64,000 nucleotides of DNA, taken from positions 122,260 to 186,259 of the forward strand of contig CANQWC010000001.1 in assembly GCA_947627455.1 (NCBI GenBank). Reading direction: 5' to 3'. Below, one piece after another: positions 56,173 through 62,621 of this stretch (the first letter of the stretch is position 1; each line of letters begins with the position of its first letter). The stretch comes from an uncultured Clostridia bacterium (GTDB lineage: Bacteria > Bacillota > Clostridia > Oscillospirales > Ruminococcaceae). The notes under the pieces are model-generated. The model was not told the DNA's origin. It searched no databases and saw only the letters and a list, made by a program, of their open reading frames with translations. The position numbers and the translations under genes are program-made.

Positions 56173-56934
56173 ATGAAAACCGTCAGAATTACGCTTAACG
56201 AAGAAAGAAACTGCACCCTTGAGGGCTATATTCAGCCCGTCGGCGGCGAATATTGGGGCATGACCAAACGCCCCGCGCTTATCGTTCTGCCCGGGGGCGG
56301 ATATCAGTTCTGCTCGGACAGAGAGGCCGACCCTGTCGCGTTCCCCTATCTCGCGGTCGGGTATCAGGTGTTTATTCTGAGATATTCGCTGAACGACGAC
56401 GCGATTTGGGATAATCCGCTGAAAGACTACGATCAGGCGTTTGATTATATCAAAGAACACGCGGAAGAATGGTTTGTTGACGTCGAGAGGATAGCTGTTA
56501 TAGGCTTCTCGGCGGGAGGGCACCTTGCGGCATGTGCGGCGACGGCCGCAAGAAATATTCCGAGGGCGGCGATTTTGGGATACCCCGTTATATCGTCGGT
56601 GAGCACATGGAACAAGAGAAACGCGCCAGACCCCGCGGAGTTTGTCAGCGAAAAGACCTGCCCGTGTTTTGTGTTCGCATCGCGAAACGACGGAACGGTG
56701 CCGATTCAGGATTCGCTTAATTTTCTCAACGCGCTCAATAAATTCGGGATAGGCTTTGAAGCGCACATCTACTCGGGCGCAAACCACGGATTTTCAACCT
56801 GCGTGCCCGCCATCAACAACCGCGATTGGTGCTGCAACCGCACGCCGAATTGGGTCGCGGACAGCATTGAATGGCTCAGGGAGACCGTCGGGGACTTCAC
56901 CGACGGGGTTCTGGGCGACAAGAAAAGATGGTGA
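56173..56934 (+). CDS. Alpha/beta hydrolase (acetyl-esterase type)
   Basis: 253 residues. The oxyanion region is VLPGGGYQF near residue 39, the nucleophile elbow GFSAGGHLAACAA near residue 117, then an aspartate in the RNDGTVP region and the catalytic histidine in GANHGFST. This fits BD-FAE-like carbohydrate esterases that remove acetyl or feruloyl groups from plant polysaccharides. No signal peptide, so it is cytoplasmic. Substrate is not certain. Confidence 0.85.
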   Translation: MKTVRITLNEERNCTLEGYIQPVGGEYWGMTKRPALIVLPGGGYQFCSDREADPVAFPYLAVGYQVFILRYSLNDDAIWDNPLKDYDQAFDYIKEHAEEWFVDVERIAVIGFSAGGHLAACAATAARNIPRAAILGYPVISSVSTWNKRNAPDPAEFVSEKTCPCFVFASRNDGTVPIQDSLNFLNALNKFGIGFEAHIYSGANHGFSTCVPAINNRDWCCNRTPNWVADSIEWLRETVGDFTDGVLGDKKRW

Positions 56935-56953
56935 CTCCCCTTTTATAAAATCA

Positions 56954-56986
56954 CGCCGAACCCTTTGCGGGCTCGGCGCTTTTTTT
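56954..56986 (+). terminator. Intrinsic terminator after the esterase gene
   Basis: CGCCGA-A-CCC pairs with GGG-C-TCGGCG around TTTGC, followed by seven T. Confidence 0.85.
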
Positions 56987-56987
56987 A

Positions 56988-57866
56988 TTATTCGACTGTG
57001 GTGCTTGTCTCTCTCGGGTATCTGAATCGCCCGATGGTGTAGCTTACGCTTGAAACATTGGCGAAGGTCTCGGGATATTTCGCGAGGATCTTCTTCATCT
57101 CGACTAACTGGTGCTTGTTCACAACGCAGATGAGCATGTTCTTTTTGTTGTGGGTGTAGCAGCCCTCAGCATTGATGAGCGTTGCGGAATGGCCGAGCTT
57201 TTCGATGACCTCGTGGGAAATCTCGGCGGGGTTATCGGTGACGATCTCAAACCTGATTGCCTCTTTTGTGCCCTTGAGCATTTTGTCGCTGACGACGCTT
57301 GAAGCGTAGCAGTAGATTATGCAGAGGATAACAGGCTCGAAGTTGAAGCCGAAAACGAAGAAGGACAGCGCCGCAACTATTATATTAAGCACAAAGGAGA
57401 CCCATACGAAATCGTAGGAGGGCTTGAATTTGTGGATAAGCGCGGCGACAAGCTCGGTGCCGCCCGAGCAGCAGTTCATCATGAACGCAAGGCCGAGGAT
57501 CATTCCGCCGATGACGCCCGCGACGACAGGGCCGAGGATAGTGCTTGTGCCCGTATCGGTCTGATACATTATCGGCGAAAGGTCGATGCGGTCAAATATC
57601 AGTATCGCGACGGAAAACGTCACGGTGTAGACCGCGGTGTTTATCGCGAAATGCTTATCGACAAGCAGGAAAACAGCTATCACAAGAGGAATATTGAAGA
57701 GCAGCGAGAGATAGCCGACGCTTATTCCGAAGAGGTGCTGGATCATTGTGGCGATGCCGTTGAAGCCCGCAGGCGCGAAGCTGTTCGGGAAGACGAAAAG
57801 CTGATAGGAAAGGGCGCTGAGCGTCGCGAGACCGATGAATATGAGATACCCGACAATTCTTTTCAT
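56988..57866 (-). CDS. YitT family membrane protein
   Basis: 292 residues. Five or six membrane helices (about 1-190) with NSFAPAGFNGIATMIQ and the conserved NCCSGGTELVAALI, then a soluble DUF2179 domain (about 205-285). YitT proteins are widespread in Firmicutes; some take part in transport, but the function is unknown. It is last in the minus-strand group acyltransferase-mscS-yitT, 29 bp after mscS. Confidence 0.88.
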   Translation of the reverse strand: MKRIVGYLIFIGLATLSALSYQLFVFPNSFAPAGFNGIATMIQHLFGISVGYLSLLFNIPLVIAVFLLVDKHFAINTAVYTVTFSVAILIFDRIDLSPIMYQTDTGTSTILGPVVAGVIGGMILGLAFMMNCCSGGTELVAALIHKFKPSYDFVWVSFVLNIIVAALSFFVFGFNFEPVILCIIYCYASSVVSDKMLKGTKEAIRFEIVTDNPAEISHEVIEKLGHSATLINAEGCYTHNKKNMLICVVNKHQLVEMKKILAKYPETFANVSSVSYTIGRFRYPRETSTTVE

Positions 57867-57895
57867 ATTAAAAATTATTGCCTCCGAATCGGATT

Positions 57896-58648
57896 TTATG
57901 CTCTTGTGACCTTCGCGGCGTCGAGAGCGGCGTTGATTTCCTTGTCGAGCTCTTCAACTGCTTTGGCATAGTCGGCGCTATGGGCCCAAGCGTTGAGCTT
58001 TACGGTCATCTTGTCGGCAACATGGGTGGAAACGGTGGCGGAAGGAGCTTCGCCCTTGAGGATAAGGCTGTTACTTGAGGCGGTGCCGACGACGATGTTC
58101 TTGACGGCTTCGGCATCGGAATCGACCGAAACGGCATATTCAAGGACAACTCTGCGGTCGTTGCCGACGGAGGTGTTGACTATCGGCGCGTTGGTGAGCG
58201 TGCCGTTCGGGAGGGTGACGACGGTGTTGTCATCTGCAAGAAGAGTTGTGTAGAAGATAGAGATGTTCTGTACAACGCCGCTTGTGCCGTTGAGGGTGAC
58301 GTGATCGCCGACCCTGAACGGGTGGAATACCACAAGGAGAATGCCGCCTGCGAAGTTTGCGAGAGCGCCCTGAAGGGCAAGGCCGACAGCCAGGCCGACA
58401 GAGCCGAGAACAGTTACAAATGTAGCGGCGGGGATTCCGAGAGCCATCAGCGCGGTTATCAGGGTAAGAACCTTGATAGCCATTGAGGCGAAGTTCGCAA
58501 AGAAGCTCTTGGCGGTGGCGTCAAGCTTCTTGCTCTTTCTTATGAGACCCGCGACAACGCTCGCGATAACAAGACCTGCGACGACGATTATCACAAGCTT
58601 TATGATAACGGTCGCGATCGCAGTAAGGGCGGTTAGTAAGTTTGCCAT
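57896..58648 (-). CDS. Mechanosensitive ion channel, MscS type
   Basis: 250 residues from the ATG at 58648, with GTGAGGA upstream; the track's start adds seven residues. Three N-terminal membrane helices, the pore-lining TM3 region TVLGSVGLAVGLALQGALANFAGGILLV, then the beta domain FRVGDHVTLNGTSGVVQNISIFYT. It releases solutes on hypo-osmotic shock. It lies between an acyltransferase gene and yitT and may share their transcript. Confidence 0.92.
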   Translation of the reverse strand: MANLLTALTAIATVIIKLVIIVVAGLVIASVVAGLIRKSKKLDATAKSFFANFASMAIKVLTLITALMALGIPAATFVTVLGSVGLAVGLALQGALANFAGGILLVVFHPFRVGDHVTLNGTSGVVQNISIFYTTLLADDNTVVTLPNGTLTNAPIVNTSVGNDRRVVLEYAVSVDSDAEAVKNIVVGTASSNSLILKGEAPSATVSTHVADKMTVKLNAWAHSADYAKAVEELDKEINAALDAAKVTRA

Positions 58649-58704
58649 TTTAAGTTCCTCACTTTTCATTAAAATTTATTTTGACGCGCAGTGCGCATAT
58701 CAAA

Positions 58705-59898
58705 CTAATAGAGCGATATTCCCCTCTTCTCGGCAACGGATTTGTCGATGAACGTGACCCATTTTACAACGGTTTTTGGGTCGCGGGGCTGGAGATATAA
58801 TAGCCGCTTGCGGTAGTAGATATCAAATTCGCGGTTCGGAGTGTAGGGGGTTCCGCCGAGGACGGAAAGCTCGACGGTGTGGTCGATTTTCTCGCCGAAG
58901 ACCTCGCCGACTAAGCTGAGGCGGTCGCGGTCGAGGCGAAGATGTCCGCTCCCAGCGTTGAAATCCATGTTGCCGTTTTTGCCGACAGCGCCGATAGTGA
59001 TGTCTTCTTCCATGACCTTACTGAGGTCGAGCTGATCGATCTGCCAATAGAACCACTCGTTGACAGATTTCATTTTGCCCGAGGTGAAGCGGTAGTCGTC
59101 GGTGAGAGTTGTCTCAAACCCGCAGGTGAGGCATTTTACGGTCGAATTCTCGGCGACAATCGTAAACTCGGCGCCGCACTCGGGACATTTATAGATGATT
59201 CCGTCAAGGCCGTCGACAGTGTCCTTCGCGGGGTAGCGATGACCGGCCATCGCCTTTTCGTCGTCGTGGAGGATAGCGGCGTCGATTTTTGAGCTTATCT
59301 CGGGGACGGAGAGGCTTTTGATCTCATCGGCAGAAAAAACTTTATAAGTTCTGACATCGACATTGCCCTTTCGGAAGCCCCTGTACCACTTCGGGTCGGC
59401 AAGAGCGGCGCCGTTGCCGACAACGCAATAGACGGGTATCGCGAGGCGCTTGACAAGCTCGGCAGTGCCTTGGGTAACGGGATAGGTGTGGGCAACCGCG
59501 TTCATTCGGCCCTCGGGGAAGAGAATTATCACATTCCCCTCTTGCTTTGCGCGCATTATGCCCATTATCGTGCCTGCGTCGGCGTCAAACATTCGCTTGG
59601 GTATCGCATGGGCAAAACGGCTCAGGATAAACCTTAAAAGAGGCTTTGAAAAGAGGTGCTCGCTCAGGACAAACGTCGGCCTGTATTTTTTACACGCGAC
59701 GCCGACCGAGATGTGATCTAACCCCGAAATGTGGGGCGCGATTATCAGCGCGGGGCCTTCTATTAAATCGGCAAGACCCGAGCGGTCGAAGCTGAATTTT
59801 GTTCCGACAAAGACGCGGAGGTAAAACCTCAGCAGCCAAAAGCCGAAATTATAGATGATTCGGTTCGGCCGACCGATTTTCTTTTTGCGCTCCGCCAT
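58705..59898 (-). CDS. PlsC-like acyltransferase with zinc ribbon and extra C-terminal domain
   Basis: 397 residues from the ATG at 59898 (GAGAGGGG upstream; the track start adds six residues). A 1-acylglycerol-3-phosphate acyltransferase domain has the H-x4-D motif in PHISGLDHI and the FPEGRMN block. It is followed by a four-cysteine ribbon (CPECGAEF...CLTCG, about residues 243-262) and about 130 residues ending LLYLQPRDPKTVVKW. The ribbon and C-terminal domain are not part of standard PlsC, so substrate and role are open. Confidence 0.82.
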   Translation of the reverse strand: MAERKKKIGRPNRIIYNFGFWLLRFYLRVFVGTKFSFDRSGLADLIEGPALIIAPHISGLDHISVGVACKKYRPTFVLSEHLFSKPLLRFILSRFAHAIPKRMFDADAGTIMGIMRAKQEGNVIILFPEGRMNAVAHTYPVTQGTAELVKRLAIPVYCVVGNGAALADPKWYRGFRKGNVDVRTYKVFSADEIKSLSVPEISSKIDAAILHDDEKAMAGHRYPAKDTVDGLDGIIYKCPECGAEFTIVAENSTVKCLTCGFETTLTDDYRFTSGKMKSVNEWFYWQIDQLDLSKVMEEDITIGAVGKNGNMDFNAGSGHLRLDRDRLSLVGEVFGEKIDHTVELSVLGGTPYTPNREFDIYYRKRLLYLQPRDPKTVVKWVTFIDKSVAEKRGISLY

Positions 59899-59985
59899 TC
59901 TCCCCTCTCCTCTCATACCGAGAATATATTAACACATTTGCGCAAAAATAGCAATATTATTCACGAAATTTTGCAAGAAATCTTT

Positions 59986-60013
59986 CAAAAATAGCAGGGG
60001 TTGTGCCCCTGCT
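59986..60013 (-). terminator. Intrinsic terminator of the bactofilin-like gene
   Basis: On the minus strand: AGCAGGGG-CACAA-CCCCTGCT followed by ATTTTTG. Confidence 0.85.
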
Positions 60014-60016
60014 GCT

Positions 60017-60850
60017 TTATACTTTTACTCTGTTTTTGACTTCGGCGGTTTCGTCGACGGTGAGAGTCTCGGAATATTCGACCGATTCTATCTCGCAGCC
60101 CTTGCCGATTCGGACGTTTCGGCCGCGGACGGTTTTGCTGACCGTATTTTCAAGGGTGATGTCGTCGCCCTCGATAACTCGGCAGGTGAAGATTTTATGC
60201 TCGGTTTTATTGAAGAGCTTGCTTATAATGTCGGGCGCTGAGCGGCTTGAATCGCGGACAGTGAGGGTAGTGCAGCCGATCTCACCGATTGTGATATCGC
60301 CGAGCTCTATCACGATGTTTTCGGCATTGAGAAGCCCGCTGACAGATGACGAGCCCGTGATGAAAGCCTCTTCGCAGGAAACGTCGCCTTTGATGTCGCC
60401 GCTGCCGTTCATCTCAAGCTTATGTGCTTCGACGCTTTTATCGATGTTTGCAGAGCCCGATACGCGGAGCGAACGGCAGGTAACAGTGCCCCAGATATCG
60501 CCCGAGCCGCTTATGGTGACATCGCCATTACAATCGACAGGGCCGTTGAGATTGCCCGAACCGCTCACGGTGATGTCGCCCTCACAAGTGACAGGGCCGT
60601 TTATATCGCCAGAACCAAATATTTTGAGAGATTTGCACCTCCATATCGGGCCGTTGATATCGCCTGAGCCGCTTATGGTGATGTCGCCCTCGCAAGTGAC
60701 TGGGCCGTGTATATCACCCGAACCTAAAATTGAAAGAGAACAGCAGTTCAACGGGCCGCAGATATCGCCCGAACCCGCTATCGTGACTTTTTCGTATAAC
60801 GAGCCGTCGGGAGTGAAATCGCTGCTGCCTAAAATATTTATGTTTGCCAT
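60017..60850 (-). CDS. Repeat-rich bactofilin-like polymer-forming protein
   Basis: 277 residues. Residues about 20-180 are a series of short beta repeats of the form SGSGDI-x-GPV-x-C-x-GDI, a right-handed beta-helix pattern typical of bactofilins. The rest is less regular and ends with a short beta stretch. In Bacillus, yhbE/yhbF (bacE/bacF) encode bactofilins next to yhbD; the same pairing is seen here. Likely a cytoplasmic polymer acting in cell shape or motility assembly. It starts 2 bp after the yhbD-type gene. Confidence 0.82.
   Translation of the reverse strand: MANINILGSSDFTPDGSLYEKVTIAGSGDICGPLNCCSLSILGSGDIHGPVTCEGDITISGSGDINGPIWRCKSLKIFGSGDINGPVTCEGDITVSGSGNLNGPVDCNGDVTISGSGDIWGTVTCRSLRVSGSANIDKSVEAHKLEMNGSGDIKGDVSCEEAFITGSSSVSGLLNAENIVIELGDITIGEIGCTTLTVRDSSRSAPDIISKLFNKTEHKIFTCRVIEGDDITLENTVSKTVRGRNVRIGKGCEIESVEYSETLTVDETAEVKNRVKV
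60546..60750. repeat. Tandem 108-bp repeat within the bactofilin-like gene
   Basis: Blocks around TGATGTCGCCCTC recur at 60571 and 60679, a period of 108 bp (36 residues). The copies differ at scattered bases, so this is coding repetition, not a CRISPR or mobile repeat. Confidence 0.75.
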
Positions 60851-60852
60851 GG

Positions 60853-61245
60853 TTATTCCTCCTCTGATTTATTGATTTTTTTGTTGATCTCGTCGATAAA
60901 GCTTATGCTGCTGTCGCCGATGTGGAGTATTACATCGCGGACATCGGAAAGATAAAACAGCTTGTCGCCCATCGACGTTACGATTCTGAGCTTCGGGATT
61001 TCGGCGGTTTTTTCGCCGAGCTCTATCTTAATATCGCCGAGCGACGAGACTTCTTTTTTTGAGAGTATCTCCTCTACCCTCTTGCAGATCAAATCGCGGT
61101 TGAAAAAGGTCTCCTGCCCCGTAAATGTCGACTTTTTTACGAGCCAGTCCTCGGGAATCAGCCCCATGCGCTTCCAGCGGTAGAGAGTTCCGTAGGAGAT
61201 TTTGTACTTTTCCAACAGCTCTTTTTTGGAGATCAGGTCGGACAT
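60853..61245 (-). CDS. yhbD: YhbD-family MerR-like regulator
   Basis: 130 residues from the ATG at 61245 with GGAGGTG six bases upstream; the track's start at 61374 runs through the promoter. The helix-turn-helix region has ISKKELLEKYKISYGTLYRWKRMGLIPEDW and then KSTFTGQETFFNRD, the YhbD (DUF4004) signature. It probably controls its own operon with the bactofilin-like gene, given the palindromes over its promoter. Confidence 0.88.
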   Translation of the reverse strand: MSDLISKKELLEKYKISYGTLYRWKRMGLIPEDWLVKKSTFTGQETFFNRDLICKRVEEILSKKEVSSLGDIKIELGEKTAEIPKLRIVTSMGDKLFYLSDVRDVILHIGDSSISFIDEINKKINKSEEE

Positions 61246-61267
61246 CTGTTCACCTCCGTTTTTGAGT

Positions 61268-61308
61268 GTAACAATGTTACTGTCATCAGTGTAACATAAC
61301 ATTGTTAC
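61268..61308. promoter_or_regulatory. Paired palindromic operators over the yhbD-type promoter
   Basis: GTAACAATGTTA at 61268-61279 and its exact inverse TAACATTGTTAC at 61297-61308. Each half is itself nearly palindromic. One lies in the promoter spacer and one just past the -10. Confidence 0.8.
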
Positions 61309-61316
61309 GCTGTCAA
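61288..61316 (-). promoter_or_regulatory. Promoter of the yhbD-bactofilin operon
   Basis: On the minus strand: TTGACA, 17-bp gap, TACACT, about 43 bp before the ATG. Operators overlap it. Confidence 0.75.
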
Positions 61317-61331
61317 TACCTTTTTGATAAA

Positions 61332-61368
61332 AATATAAAAAATCGGCGAAGTCATTCAACTCCGCCGA
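61332..61368 (-). terminator. Intrinsic terminator overlapping the end of the unknown gene
   Basis: On the minus strand: TCGGCGGAGT pairs with ACTTCGCCGA (one G-T) around TGAATG, then TTTTTT. The stop codon of the gene lies in the loop region. Confidence 0.85.
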
Positions 61369-62140
61369 AATCATCGGTAAAATATTTGTTCATGCGGTAA
61401 ATGTAGCGTCGGCCGACGTTTTTGAAGTGCTCGACAGTGCCGAGATAGCTCAGAATATTAAGCGTCATGTTCGAGAGAGGCGTTGTAACACCCGCTGCTT
61501 TGGCAAAATCGACAGAGGTAAACTCGCGCGGGAGGCCCTCGGGGACGAAAATCAGATAGTCGGCGGGGTTGTCAAGAACCGCGGAATCGCCGATTGCAAA
61601 GGGAATTCTGTCGACGCGGGTCGAGCGCCTGCGCCTTTTGCGGCCCGATTGCGACACTCCCCCGCCCGAGAGCTCGCGCATTTCTTCGACATCGAAGAGC
61701 ATCAGGCGGACTTCAAGTTTATCCCAATCGAGGAAATATTTGATCTTGTAGAGCTCGGGAATCGCGTCGTACCAGCTGCCAACATGCCTGTAACGCTGTT
61801 TGCGGATAATTTCGCCCGACTCGGAGTCGATATAGACGAGCCTGCGAACCCGAGGTATCGGGTGGACGACGGTGACGTCGTAGCCCTCGAGCATGTAATA
61901 CTCGAGCTTTTCGCGCAGGGCGTTGAGGTTTCGCGTCTGGATCTCGGTGATGTGGTTTTCGTTGCAGATATCGGCTGTAAAGCGGCCGGCCTTTACTTCG
62001 TGGCAGGCCTTGGAGGGCTCTAAATAATTCTTTAAAAAGATGTGAAGGTACTTCTCGGAGAGCGTTCCGACGCCGTTGTCCTCATGAAGCTCCTCGAGGG
62101 GCTTTGAGGTGAGCTCCTCGAAGCGAAGATAGTCAGCCAT
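61352..62140 (-). CDS. Unrecognised protein, possible PD-(D/E)XK-like core plus winged helix
   Basis: 262 residues from the ATG at 62140; the track's start lies 117 bp too early. Residues about 30-75 read like a PD-(D/E)XK nuclease core: a helix with EKYLH, then CHEVKAGRFTADICNENH and ITEIQT. A basic linker (GRKRRRRSTR, near residue 168) leads to a C-terminal winged-helix-like part (FTSVDFAKAAGVTTPLSNMTLNILSYLG). No function is assigned. It overlaps the C_GCAxxG_C_C gene by 8 bp. Confidence 0.6.
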   Translation of the reverse strand: MADYLRFEELTSKPLEELHEDNGVGTLSEKYLHIFLKNYLEPSKACHEVKAGRFTADICNENHITEIQTRNLNALREKLEYYMLEGYDVTVVHPIPRVRRLVYIDSESGEIIRKQRYRHVGSWYDAIPELYKIKYFLDWDKLEVRLMLFDVEEMRELSGGGVSQSGRKRRRRSTRVDRIPFAIGDSAVLDNPADYLIFVPEGLPREFTSVDFAKAAGVTTPLSNMTLNILSYLGTVEHFKNVGRRYIYRMNKYFTDDFGGVE

Positions 62141-62585
62141 AGGGGTGCTCCGTGATGTAATCTTCGAGGATTTCGGCGGCGAGGGCGATAAGCCTCGGGC
62201 AGGGACGGGTCTTGTAGAACTCCTCTGTTCGCGGGGGCGAATAGGGGTCGGAGGCACCGCTCAGGCCCAAAAGCTCGCGGCAGGAAAGCGAGCCCGATTT
62301 CTCGCAAAAGCGCTTGCAGAGCGACTGTATGAGCTTGTAGTGAGCGTGTTTGAGCTCGGGGTCGGAGGTGTCGGAGTAGCCGTAAATAGCGCTCGCGGCC
62401 ATTACCATGCCGCTGACGGCGCCGCAGGTCTCACGCAGTCTGCCTATTCCCCCGCCGAAGCCGCTCGAAAGCTTTTTGGCGAAGTCGATATCAAGCCCGA
62501 CGAGATCGGAAAATGCGCAGAAAACCGCCTGAGAGCAGTTGCAGCCCTCAAGAAAAAGATCATAAGCAAGCTTTTTGCGATCCAT
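62133..62585 (-). CDS. C_GCAxxG_C_C family protein
   Basis: 150 residues from the ATG at 62585 (AAAGGCGGTG upstream; track start adds ten residues). It has the family signature: GCNCSQAVFCAF, GFGGGIGRLRETCGAVSG, and later cysteines in CKRFCEKSGSLSCRELLG and the C-terminal CPRLIALAAEIL. These proteins are thought to be redox- or metal-binding; the role is unknown. It lies 36 bp after the GH115 gene and overlaps the unknown gene downstream. Confidence 0.9.
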   Translation of the reverse strand: MDRKKLAYDLFLEGCNCSQAVFCAFSDLVGLDIDFAKKLSSGFGGGIGRLRETCGAVSGMVMAASAIYGYSDTSDPELKHAHYKLIQSLCKRFCEKSGSLSCRELLGLSGASDPYSPPRTEEFYKTRPCPRLIALAAEILEDYITEHPYG

Positions 62586-62621
62586 CGCCGCACCGCCTTT
62601 CAAAATTAATGTCAAGGTGTT

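Noticed and set aside
60546-60750. CRISPR-like repeats
   Set aside because: The repeats are diverged, 108 bp apart and in frame within a protein gene; no spacers or cas genes are present.
60003-60875. 290-aa plus-strand ORF opposite the bactofilin-like gene
   Set aside because: Its repeats mirror the bactofilin repeats, it has no ribosome-binding site, and it spans the terminator. It is an antisense shadow of a low-stop coding sequence.
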